Positions 1 through 6,929 of a DNA stretch of 64,000 nucleotides are shown here, one piece after another. Position 1 is the stretch's first letter. Every line of letters starts with the position of its first letter. The position numbers and the translations under genes were made by a program. This DNA comes from Flavobacteriaceae bacterium. GTDB lineage: Bacteria; Bacteroidota; Bacteroidia; Flavobacteriales; Flavobacteriaceae. The DNA is taken from positions 62,001 through 126,000 of the forward strand of contig JALRDO010000001.1 in the NCBI GenBank assembly GCA_023262185.1, in the 5' to 3' direction. Under the pieces are notes generated by a model. The model did no database searches, was not told the DNA's origin, and worked only from the letters and a program-made list of their open reading frames with translations.

Positions 1-2
1 CC

Positions 3-923
3 CATTTTGAGGGGTTCATGAAATTGGGGGCGCAATTTAGGTATAACGATGAAGAAGATTTTTACGGAGTAGAAGCAACTCGCCTTACAGGTACATATAT
101 GTTGCTTGATGAGGCCTCAGTAACAGGTACTGCAAATATTATAATGGCCGCGGTCTTAGCAGAGGGTGATACTGTAATATACAACGCTGCTTGCGAGCCC
201 TACATACAGCAATTGTGTAAGATGCTTATCGCAATGGGAGCGCAAATTGAAGGGGTGGGATCAAATCTTATTACGGTTCACGGTGTTGATAGGCTTCATG
301 GAACCACTCATAGACTGTTGTCTGATATGGTTGAGGTGGGCTCATGGATCGGACTTGCAGCGGTGACACAGTCAGAAATAAAGATCAAAAATGTAGGATG
401 GGATCATCTAGGCCAGCTTCCGCGTGTTTTTGAACGCCTAGGCGTAAAACTTATTAAAGAAGGAGATGATCTAATTGTACCCGCTCATTTAGACGGGTAT
501 GAGGTGCAATCCTTTATCGACGGATCTTTGATGACTATTTCAGACGCCCCTTGGCCAGGCTTAACTCCAGATATTTTAAGTGTGCTTCTCGTGGTCGCGA
601 CTCAGGCGAAGGGGTCTGTGCTTATCCATCAAAAAATGTTCGAAAGCAGATTGTTCTTTGTAGATAAGCTTATCGATATGGGGGCTCAAATTATTCTTTG
701 CGATCCGCATCGCGCGACTGTAATTGGCCAGAATTTTAGTACTCCACTTAGAGCCACTCAATTGAGTTCACCCGATATTAGAGCGGGTATGGCGTTGCTT
801 ATAGCTGCGCTTTCGGCAAAAGGCACCTCTGTCATTCATAATATTGAGCAAATAGATAGAGGTTATCAATTTATTGAAGACCGACTTAAGCAACTAGGTG
901 CTGTGATTGAAAGAAGGGCTTAA
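3..923 (+). CDS. murA: UDP-N-acetylglucosamine 1-carboxyvinyltransferase, 3' part
   Basis: MurA catalyses the first committed step of peptidoglycan synthesis in the cytoplasm: transfer of enolpyruvate from PEP to UDP-GlcNAc. The frame is already open at base 3 (H-F-E-G-F precedes the Met at 18), so the gene enters from outside the window and the ATG at 18 is not its start. About 306 residues are visible of roughly 435 usual, so the N-terminal third, including the loop with the catalytic Cys, is missing. Family landmarks are HFEGFxxLGA at the left edge, the DMVEVGSWIGLAA segment, TPD in the region of the catalytic Asp, FESRLF, and the C-terminal IDRGY. The stop lies 1 nt from the convergent BLUF gene, with no terminator between. 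Confidence 0.93.
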   Translation, partial: HFEGFMKLGAQFRYNDEEDFYGVEATRLTGTYMLLDEASVTGTANIIMAAVLAEGDTVIYNAACEPYIQQLCKMLIAMGAQIEGVGSNLITVHGVDRLHGTTHRLLSDMVEVGSWIGLAAVTQSEIKIKNVGWDHLGQLPRVFERLGVKLIKEGDDLIVPAHLDGYEVQSFIDGSLMTISDAPWPGLTPDILSVLLVVATQAKGSVLIHQKMFESRLFFVDKLIDMGAQIILCDPHRATVIGQNFSTPLRATQLSSPDIRAGMALLIAALSAKGTSVIHNIEQIDRGYQFIEDRLKQLGAVIERRA

Positions 924-924
924 C

Positions 925-1356
925 TTATAGGGCCGAATCAAGTAATATTTCTCGAACCACTCCGAAATAATCGGTGGTTAGTTTGCTGGATTTTTCAAAA
1001 GCTTTAGAGGCCTCGAAAAAACGGTCGATCTGTCCTAGTTTGTGCTGAGCAGAAAGGCGAAGGTTACCGTAATCATAAAACGCCATGCTCCAACGATCAA
1101 AAATGCGGTCTTCACGTTCTTCTGTTCTTAAAACGGTTACATTTTGGTGTCTCTGATCTGACTCGATCGCATTAAACAAGCTAATAACGTTAGGTTTTTC
1201 TCCTTCAAGTAACTGCAGAAATTTTCTATCGTGGTACAATAGACAGCCCGTGATGTGATGCTCGGCATTAAAGTCTCTTGCGTCGCTGAGCATTTTATAA
1301 ATGTCAGAATCAATAAAACTCTCCTTGGCTACCGAGCGATAGATTAAGGAAAACAT
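925..1356 (-). CDS. Stand-alone BLUF blue-light sensor protein
   Basis: A 143-residue protein made almost entirely of a BLUF (blue light using FAD) domain. The photocycle residues are all present with the same spacing as in AppA: Tyr6, Asn30 (in the N-x5-TG motif), Gln48 (FLQLLEG), Trp89 and Met91 (RWSMAF). In BLUF proteins light rearranges the Gln hydrogen bonds around FAD and signals to a partner. There is no fused output domain (no EAL, GGDEF or HTH), so it must act through a separate protein, like short BLUF proteins of the PixD/BlrB kind. It lies downstream of pirin and the photolyase operon on the same strand. A TAACTTTA sequence just upstream is a one-mismatch -7 box, so it may have its own promoter. 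Its biological target cannot be read from the sequence. Confidence 0.9.
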   Translation of the reverse strand: MFSLIYRSVAKESFIDSDIYKMLSDARDFNAEHHITGCLLYHDRKFLQLLEGEKPNVISLFNAIESDQRHQNVTVLRTEEREDRIFDRWSMAFYDYGNLRLSAQHKLGQIDRFFEASKAFEKSSKLTTDYFGVVREILLDSAL

Positions 1357-1399
1357 ATGGTCTTGGTTGCTTTCCTAAAGTTAGCTAATTAATTGATTT

Positions 1400-2398
1400 T
1401 CAACTAATTTGATTTGGTAATTTGATATATCCGTCTGGGTATTGTGCAAAACGTCCGCGGCCCGCGCCATGAACGTGCTCAGCGGTAGGCCAAGGCCATC
1501 CACCAAATTCAGTTCGCCTATAGTTTTGGATGACTTGTTCTATTTCTTGAGAGGTATTCATTACAAAAGGCCCGTATTTAGCAACGGGTTCACCAATGGG
1601 TTTACCTTGCATAAGGATAAAATAAACCGGACTTTCAGAACAGTTTATAATGGTCAATTTTTCTTGCTCTTCAATAAACACTCCGGTTCCTTCCTTAAAC
1701 GCTTGTTCGTTGATTTCAGAGCTTCCTTTGTATTGATACAAGGCACGATTTAACGGTCCATCGGTGCCAGGCAATTGAAGGGTAGCCCCCGGATCGAGGA
1801 TGTACTGTACTAACTGCATATGATTGCGGTGATCTGCTGCCCATGAATTGGGAGGACACATGGATTGCTTGTGTTCATCAATTTTCCCATAGATAAGGCG
1901 AGTAAATACCCCGTTGGTCTTCCATTGAGGAATTTCATCTGCCCATATCATTTCGAAATGCGCATCTACCTGTTTAGAACGTGCAGGCAAATTCAGCCAT
2001 ATTTGAAAGAGTTCCAAACGGTTCTCGTTATCGGATTGGAGCATTGGAAACATTTCACTGTGTTGCACTCCAGACCCTGCGGTCATCCATTGAACATCGC
2101 CCTCCCCGAATCGAGCCGCAGCTCCTAAGGAATCGCTGTGATCTATAAATCCTTCTGTGACCAAGGTAATGGTTTCGAATCCACAATGAGGATGGTAGGG
2201 GAATCCAGGGATCTGCTTTCCGTGGTACATGCGAAAGCCATCTTTTTTTTCAAAATCACTTCCAAGGGCCCTTCCTCCAAGTTGATCTCTGTCGATACCT
2301 AGTTGTTCATTTCCAGAAGGATAGACATCTTGGTGGTGTGCACAAAAAAGAAAGGGGTCAAAGGTTTGCCAAGGAAAACCCATATGAAATGTTTTCAT
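1400..2398 (-). CDS. Pirin family protein (cupin metalloprotein)
   Basis: A 332-residue bicupin of the pirin family. The N-terminal cupin carries the metal-binding pattern around residues 75-125: HPHCGFETITLVTEG followed by GSGVQHSEMF. The downstream half is the second, non-metal cupin. Pirins bind Fe and have been assigned either quercetin 2,4-dioxygenase activity or a redox-sensing regulatory role; the sequence cannot separate these. The open frame extends to a GTG at 2404, but the ATG at 2398 (M-K-T-F) is the more natural start. A perfect -7 box TACATTTG lies at 2412-2419 on the minus strand, giving a very short leader. It sits between the photolyase operon and the BLUF gene, with which it is co-oriented and possibly co-transcribed. 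Confidence 0.88.
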   Translation of the reverse strand: MKTFHMGFPWQTFDPFLFCAHHQDVYPSGNEQLGIDRDQLGGRALGSDFEKKDGFRMYHGKQIPGFPYHPHCGFETITLVTEGFIDHSDSLGAAARFGEGDVQWMTAGSGVQHSEMFPMLQSDNENRLELFQIWLNLPARSKQVDAHFEMIWADEIPQWKTNGVFTRLIYGKIDEHKQSMCPPNSWAADHRNHMQLVQYILDPGATLQLPGTDGPLNRALYQYKGSSEINEQAFKEGTGVFIEEQEKLTIINCSESPVYFILMQGKPIGEPVAKYGPFVMNTSQEIEQVIQNYRRTEFGGWPWPTAEHVHGAGRGRFAQYPDGYIKLPNQIS

Positions 2399-2411
2399 AG
2401 TCACTTTTTTA

Positions 2412-2419
2412 CAAATGTA
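2412..2419 (-). promoter_or_regulatory. Putative -7 promoter box for pirin
   Basis: The minus strand reads TACATTTG, a perfect match to the Bacteroidota -7 consensus TAnnTTTG. Its last base is 13 nt before the pirin ATG. No convincing -33 TTTG lies 19-21 nt further upstream, so the assignment rests on one element. Confidence 0.4.
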
Positions 2420-2452
2420 AAACTAACCTATTGACAGGTTGCTTAAACTGAG

Positions 2453-3763
2453 TTAAGAATTAGGCTTTAATGCTGCATTGTAGGTCGCTAAGCACCGCTC
2501 CCTGGCCATCTTGTGATCTACCATGGGGCTCGGATAGGTGAGCTCCTGATGTTCAGGTACCCATTTATTAATGTATTTGAATTGTTTGTCAAACTTTTGA
2601 ATCTGAGAGGTGGGATTAAATATTCTGAAATAAGGTGCTGCATCTACTCCAGATCCCGCTGCCCACTGCCAATTTCCGATATTACTTGCCAATTCAAAAT
2701 CGAATAATTTCTTCGCAAAATAAGCCTCACCCCAACGCCAATCGATGAGTAAGTGTTTACATAGAAAACTCGCAGTGAGCATACGAACCCGATTGTGCAT
2801 ATATCCGGTTAAATTGAGCTCTCTCATCCCTGCATCTACCAAAGGGTACCCCGTGTTTCCGGAACACCATTTTTCAAAATCGTCACGGCTGTTGCTCCAC
2901 TTTATTTGGTCGTAGGGAGCCTTAAAACTTTGACTTACCGTTTTCGGAAAATGCCATAGAATTTGTTGAAAGAATTCACGCCAAATTAGCTCGCTTAAAA
3001 AGGTATGGTTCTTGGCTTTATAAGCGGATTGCACTACGGATCGAGTAGAGACCGTTCCGAATCGCAAATGCGTTCCGAGTTTAGAAGTTCCATCGGCGTC
3101 CATAAAGTTTCGAGTAGCTTCATAGGCTTCAATGCGCTGCGATGAGAGATTGTACTGTGGTGCCTTAAGTAAGGCGACCTTTTTATTGAAATCCTCTAGG
3201 TGTGAAACTCGATAAGGAGTAAATGTTAATGGAGCTAGGCGATTTAATAAAGTCGAAGTATCGTAAGTCTCGCAATGCTGCTCTGGATCAAACTGATTCA
3301 ACCATCTATGTTTGTAGGGGGTAAAAACGACGTAGGGGCTATGATCGTCTTTTACAATTTCATCACGCTCGAAGATTACATGATCCTTGGGCAGGTGAAA
3401 GGCAATCCCTTTTGCCGTACAGAGGTCATAAATCTTCTTGTCTCTAAGACGGGCATAGGGCTCATAATCGGCATTGGTGTATAAGGCGTCTATTTTAATT
3501 TCTTCAAAAAGTGCTTTAAAAATGGTCTCCGGATCACCCTTGTAATATCGAATGAGTTGTTGCCCTCCAAGTGATTGATTAAGGTATTCTAAAGTCTCGT
3601 AAATGAAGGTGAGACGATGGTCGTCTTCTTCTAACTCATCTATGATGGTTTCGTCGAAAATAAAGAGAGGAAACACCTTGTCATTTTCAGAGAGTGCTTT
3701 GAATAATCCGTGATTGTCTTCTAATCTTAAATCTCTTCTAAACCAAAATACCGCTTGCTTCAT
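2453..3763 (-). CDS. Deoxyribodipyrimidine photolyase / cryptochrome family
   Basis: A 436-residue FAD-dependent photolyase-cryptochrome protein. The N-terminal Rossmann-like antenna domain begins VFWFRRDLRLEDN, the class I signature. The C-terminal helical FAD domain has ELIWREFF, YPLVDAGMRELNLTGYMHNRVRM, and the segment RWGEAYFAKKLFDFELASN followed by NWQWAAGSG and DAAPYFRIFNP. The tryptophans typical of the electron-transfer chain are present. Length fits class I CPD photolyases (about 430-480 residues). Expected role is light-driven repair of cyclobutane pyrimidine dimers; a cryptochrome-type signalling role cannot be excluded. It is the last gene of an SRPBCC-SDR-photolyase operon, with 4 nt separating it from the SDR stop. 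Confidence 0.93.
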   Translation of the reverse strand: MKQAVFWFRRDLRLEDNHGLFKALSENDKVFPLFIFDETIIDELEEDDHRLTFIYETLEYLNQSLGGQQLIRYYKGDPETIFKALFEEIKIDALYTNADYEPYARLRDKKIYDLCTAKGIAFHLPKDHVIFERDEIVKDDHSPYVVFTPYKHRWLNQFDPEQHCETYDTSTLLNRLAPLTFTPYRVSHLEDFNKKVALLKAPQYNLSSQRIEAYEATRNFMDADGTSKLGTHLRFGTVSTRSVVQSAYKAKNHTFLSELIWREFFQQILWHFPKTVSQSFKAPYDQIKWSNSRDDFEKWCSGNTGYPLVDAGMRELNLTGYMHNRVRMLTASFLCKHLLIDWRWGEAYFAKKLFDFELASNIGNWQWAAGSGVDAAPYFRIFNPTSQIQKFDKQFKYINKWVPEHQELTYPSPMVDHKMARERCLATYNAALKPNS

Positions 3764-3767
3764 AAGA

Positions 3768-4454
3768 CTAAACGCTTAACGATGATTTTCCGCCATCAAC
3801 GCCTAAGATTTGGCCGGTAATCCAAGAATTCTTTTCGTCTAGTAAAAAAGATACGGCAGAGGCCAGCTCATCAGCATTTCCAATACGTTTTAAGGGGTGC
3901 TTGTCGGCTATCATTTCAACCTTTTTTTCATTATTTAAAAGTCTTGAGGCAAGTGGCGTGTCTACGATCGAAGGTGCGATTGCATTTACACGAACCTTTG
4001 GGGCCAACTCTGCGGCTAAAGCTCTGGTAAACCCTTCAATCGCCCCTTTTGCAGCTGAGATAGAACTGTGAAAGGGCATACCTGTTTGGACAGCAACCGT
4101 TGAAAAGAATACCATGCTACTTTGTTCGCTCATCTGATTTAAAATGGCTTTGACCGTAGCAACTAATCCAAAGAAATTTAACTCCATTTCTTCTTTAAAT
4201 TGCTCTAGTTTGAGCATAGAAAGGGGTTTTAGATTAATACTTCCGGGTAGATAAACAAATTTGTCAATCGTTCCGAGCGCCTGTAATGCCTCAAAATTGG
4301 GCTGAAGCACATCGTAGGGAAGGTGCTGAATGTTCGGATGTGAAAACGTTGGTGCCGTGCGCGACGCAACTGTAATGAGATGTGTTTCACTTAGGTTTTT
4401 AATGAGTTCTAGTCCGATTCCTTTAGATCCTCCTATACAAAGTAATTTTTTCAT
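3768..4454 (-). CDS. SDR-family protein lacking the catalytic tyrosine
   Basis: A 228-residue short-chain dehydrogenase/reductase. The N-terminal cofactor motif GGSKGIG (residues 8-14) is intact, as are the C-terminal RVNAIAPS and GVDGG elements. The active site is altered. The Lys of YxxxK is present (Lys136), but the position four residues earlier is Ile132 instead of Tyr, and the catalytic Ser position aligns with Thr119. The cofactor fold therefore appears kept while the usual proton donor is gone. It lies 2 nt from the SRPBCC stop and 4 nt from the photolyase start, so the three are almost certainly co-transcribed. The function is unknown; the context suggests a link to light or UV response, or to a pigment or lipid. 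Confidence 0.85.
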   Translation of the reverse strand: MKKLLCIGGSKGIGLELIKNLSETHLITVASRTAPTFSHPNIQHLPYDVLQPNFEALQALGTIDKFVYLPGSINLKPLSMLKLEQFKEEMELNFFGLVATVKAILNQMSEQSSMVFFSTVAVQTGMPFHSSISAAKGAIEGFTRALAAELAPKVRVNAIAPSIVDTPLASRLLNNEKKVEMIADKHPLKRIGNADELASAVSFLLDEKNSWITGQILGVDGGKSSLSV

Positions 4455-4456
4455 AA

Positions 4457-4966
4457 TCAGTCGCTTAACGGTTTTAAGGTGAGTTGGTAATCTAGATGTG
4501 TTTCGTTTTGGATAAGTAAATCGAGTTGTTCTTTTCTATAGGCAAAGGCCTTCAAAAGCGCCCTTCGAACATAGAGATTATAGAGTACTGTTCCCAAAAA
4601 CCCGAAGGGTAATTCGAAGTAAATCTCATCTTCGATAGTACATCCCTTGCTTTCTGCATTTTTGACGATCCGATGTTCGTGAATCCAAGAGCTGTAAGGG
4701 CCTTTGAGTTGTGTATCACAAAATCTTTGTGGAGGATCAAAAGCGCTTATTTCACTAACCCACAGGGTCTTGAAGAAGGATAGTGGTCTTATAGAATAGA
4801 CTAGAATGCTTCCCAAAGACAAAGGTTTGTGAGGATCTCCTAAGAACTTAAATCTCATTTTAGGAGGAGTCATTCGCTCCAAATTCGTAACATCATTCAA
4901 GAAGTCCCACGCCTCTAGTGGTTCAAGACGCGTTTCATGTACTACATTAAGTCGAAACCATGGCAT
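4457..4966 (-). CDS. SRPBCC family ligand-binding protein
   Basis: A 169-residue protein resembling the START/Bet v1-like SRPBCC fold, of the kind often annotated as a cell division inhibitor or cyclase/dehydrase in bacteria. Recognisable are the N-terminal strand with the EAWDFLNDVTNLERMTPP helix pair, the central SIRPLSFFKTLWVSEI segment and the DEIYFELPFGFLG region near the C terminus. SRPBCC proteins have a deep hydrophobic pocket that binds lipids or aromatic ligands. This one has no obvious catalytic signature. It is the first gene of the photolyase operon, and its start codon lies only 5 nt downstream of a promoter -7 box, suggesting a leaderless transcript. Confidence 0.8.
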   Translation of the reverse strand: MPWFRLNVVHETRLEPLEAWDFLNDVTNLERMTPPKMRFKFLGDPHKPLSLGSILVYSIRPLSFFKTLWVSEISAFDPPQRFCDTQLKGPYSSWIHEHRIVKNAESKGCTIEDEIYFELPFGFLGTVLYNLYVRRALLKAFAYRKEQLDLLIQNETHLDYQLTLKPLSD

Positions 4967-4970
4967 GACT

Positions 4971-5003
4971 CAAAGATACATCTTGTTTAACTTTTATATT
5001 CAA
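4971..5003 (-). promoter_or_regulatory. Promoter of the SRPBCC-SDR-photolyase operon
   Basis: On the minus strand TTG (5003-5001), a 22-nt spacer and TATCTTTG (4978-4971) match the Bacteroidota -33/-7 pattern. The -7 box ends 4 nt before the ATG at 4966, so the predicted transcription start falls at or next to the start codon. Confidence 0.6.
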
Positions 5004-5015
5004 TAATTAAACAAA

Positions 5016-5612
5016 TTAATCTTCAATCCATTCTTTCAAAAGGGAGTACAAGAGATGGGTAGGAAGTCCCATTACGTTGAAATAAGAGCCCATGAGTTTT
5101 TTCACCCCTATAAGACCGATCCAGTCTTGAATGCCATAGGCCCCTGCCTTATCCATTACTTCGTGGTGTGCAACGTAGTAATGTATTTCTTCTTTGCTTA
5201 GCGTTTTAAAACACACTTGGGTGCAATCGACCTCAGAGCACATTTGTATCCGGTCGCTAATGCTTATGGCCGAATACACCTCATGCGTTTTGCCCGATAA
5301 AAAGGATAGCATTTCAATGGCCTCTTCAGAAGTCTGCGGTTTTTCAAGAGATCGATCATCGCACCACACCACAGTATCACTTGTGATCAATAGTTCATTT
5401 TTAAGTAGTTCAGGTTGTAGAGCCCTGGCCTTTAGTTCGGCGAGATAGGTAGCAATAGCTCCCGCCTTTAATTGACTCGGATACGTTTCATCAACGCTAC
5501 TAGCTCTTTGACTGAAGGTTAAGCCAAGATCTTTTAGAAGGGCAGCTCTTCGGGGTGAGTTTGAGCCTAGAACTAGTTTGAGCTGTTTATGCGCTAGTTG
5601 TTCCGCTATCAT
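5016..5612 (-). CDS. maf: Maf family nucleotide pyrophosphatase
   Basis: A 198-residue Maf/HAM1-type protein. It begins with the family motif LVLGSNSPRRAALLKDLG, followed by DETYP and later SDTVV and KAGAYGIQ. Maf proteins hydrolyse nucleoside triphosphates (canonical dTTP/UTP or modified pyrimidines) to monophosphates and pyrophosphate, and have been linked to septum formation and cell-division arrest. Its first 26 nt overlap the end of the KdsC-type phosphatase gene, so it is translated from a DUF2520-KdsC-Maf operon. This order is familiar in Flavobacteriia. The 3' end stops 13 nt upstream of the photolyase operon promoter. Confidence 0.92.
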   Translation of the reverse strand: MIAEQLAHKQLKLVLGSNSPRRAALLKDLGLTFSQRASSVDETYPSQLKAGAIATYLAELKARALQPELLKNELLITSDTVVWCDDRSLEKPQTSEEAIEMLSFLSGKTHEVYSAISISDRIQMCSEVDCTQVCFKTLSKEEIHYYVAHHEVMDKAGAYGIQDWIGLIGVKKLMGSYFNVMGLPTHLLYSLLKEWIED

Positions 5613-6114
5613 GCTTCCAATCTCCTTTTACCTTCATTACTTGTTCGATGACTTCCCTGACGCAGCCTTCTCCGCCTTTAAAAGGCGAAACATGGTCTGC
5701 AATAGTCCTTATCTCTTGAACTGCATCTGCCGGACAGGTGGCTAAATGACAATACTGCATGGCGTCTAAATCCGGAATGTCATCACCCATATAAAGGGCG
5801 TGTTCAGCACTTATATTGTGGGTTTCAAAATGCTCCTTAAGAACCTCTAACTTGTGATGTGCTCCGAGGTAAATGGAGTGAATCCCAAGATCTTGCAAAC
5901 GTGTTTTTACTTGGGTATTGGTTCCGCCAGTAATCACAACGACTTCATATCCAGCATTTAGAGCTTGTTTGAGGGCGTATCCGTCCTTGACGTTCATCTT
6001 GCGCACGAGCTCTCCATTAGAGTCTAAGTATAACGATCCATCGGTCATTACACCGTCTACGTCGAATACAAAGCAACGAATAACATGTAGCTCTTCTTTA
6101 AAGCTCTTTTTCAT
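5587..6114 (-). CDS. HAD-family KDO 8-phosphate phosphatase (KdsC-type)
   Basis: A 175-residue cap-less HAD phosphatase. The nucleophile motif FDVDGVMTDGSLY near residues 17-29 and the GDDIPD motif near the middle are those of the KdsC/YrbI subfamily. KdsC releases phosphate from 3-deoxy-D-manno-octulosonate 8-phosphate on the way to the LPS inner core; length fits (about 170-190). Some relatives act on other 8-phosphonulosonates, so the exact sugar is an inference. It overlaps DUF2520 by 17 nt upstream and Maf by 26 nt downstream, indicating translational coupling. Confidence 0.87.
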   Translation of the reverse strand: MKKSFKEELHVIRCFVFDVDGVMTDGSLYLDSNGELVRKMNVKDGYALKQALNAGYEVVVITGGTNTQVKTRLQDLGIHSIYLGAHHKLEVLKEHFETHNISAEHALYMGDDIPDLDAMQYCHLATCPADAVQEIRTIADHVSPFKGGEGCVREVIEQVMKVKGDWKHDSGTTSA

Positions 6115-6856
6115 ATAGCTGTTGAATTGAGGTAGTCATTGAGTTGTATAGTTCAAGCAAATTTAGGTGGTCCTTTAGTAATACTCTATGCTTTTCAAGT
6201 GTTTTGAGATCGTTTCTTTTGGCAGGACCTGATTGCGTTTCAACAGCACTTGATTGAAGTGTACTGATCAAAGACCCCTTTAACATGGGTTTGATCCATT
6301 CGAAATCAAGTCCTTGCTCGCTGCAATACCTTTCGCTCAAAGCATACATGTGATTACTGAAATTCTGACTAATGACAGCGGCCAAATGCAATTTAGCCCT
6401 AGAATCACTTGAGAGAGGAATCACTTTAGACGAGAGCGATTTGGCCATCTGTTCAAGTATTGTTTGACTCTCTTCAGAAGTTGCTTCAATAAAAAAGGGA
6501 GTGCTTTTTAGCTCGGTCGCGAGGGTCTTATTGAAACTGTTGAGAGGGTAGAAAACCCCTGAATCTCCGACTGTTCTTTGTATTAAAGGTGTTATACCAC
6601 TGCAGTGGGCTACTATTCCTTTGAAGCTATTTAAACGTTCGTACAGCGCTATAATGTGGTCATCGGGTACTACCAAAAGGATCAAATCGCTTTGTAAGAC
6701 CTTCTCCCACTGTGTGATCCAATACCTTCCGAAGTGAGTTGCATCATCTTTATTTCTGCCGAAAACACCTTGAAAGGCTATAGAGGGCAGTGAACTCATG
6801 GCCGAAAAGAGGCTTCTAGAAAGTGCACCTGAACCAATTATAGAGACTGAGATCAT
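6098..6856 (-). CDS. DUF2520 / Rossmann-like protein
   Basis: A 252-residue protein with an N-terminal Rossmann domain (SIIGSGALSRSL at residues 5-16, a GxGxxx dinucleotide motif) and a C-terminal helical domain of the DUF2520 type (SRAKLHLAAVISQNFSNHMYAL). The overall plan resembles F420- or NADP-dependent oxidoreductases and ketopantoate-type reductases, but no substrate is established for this family. It heads the DUF2520-KdsC-Maf operon. Divergent from the cytochrome c biogenesis gene with 73 nt between, and no clear promoter for this side. Confidence 0.8.
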   Translation of the reverse strand: MISVSIIGSGALSRSLFSAMSSLPSIAFQGVFGRNKDDATHFGRYWITQWEKVLQSDLILLVVPDDHIIALYERLNSFKGIVAHCSGITPLIQRTVGDSGVFYPLNSFNKTLATELKSTPFFIEATSEESQTILEQMAKSLSSKVIPLSSDSRAKLHLAAVISQNFSNHMYALSERYCSEQGLDFEWIKPMLKGSLISTLQSSAVETQSGPAKRNDLKTLEKHRVLLKDHLNLLELYNSMTTSIQQLYEKEL

Positions 6857-6902
6857 AAGAACAATTGACCCTCGAAACTAGTGTTTTTAGGTCAAAAGGT
6901 GA

Positions 6903-6910
6903 TAATTTTG
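6903..6910 (+). promoter_or_regulatory. Putative -7 box for the cytochrome c biogenesis operon
   Basis: TAATTTTG matches TAnnTTTG and lies 19 nt upstream of the ATG at 6930. At the right distance (19-nt spacer) there is only GTG at 6881-6883, a one-mismatch -33 element. Confidence 0.4.
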
Positions 6911-6929
6911 CTAGCCAAAGAATCGGTGC

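Noticed and set aside
1442-1753. A 103-aa plus-strand frame in the pirin gene
   Set aside because: Pirin on the minus strand carries the family motifs; this is its shadow.
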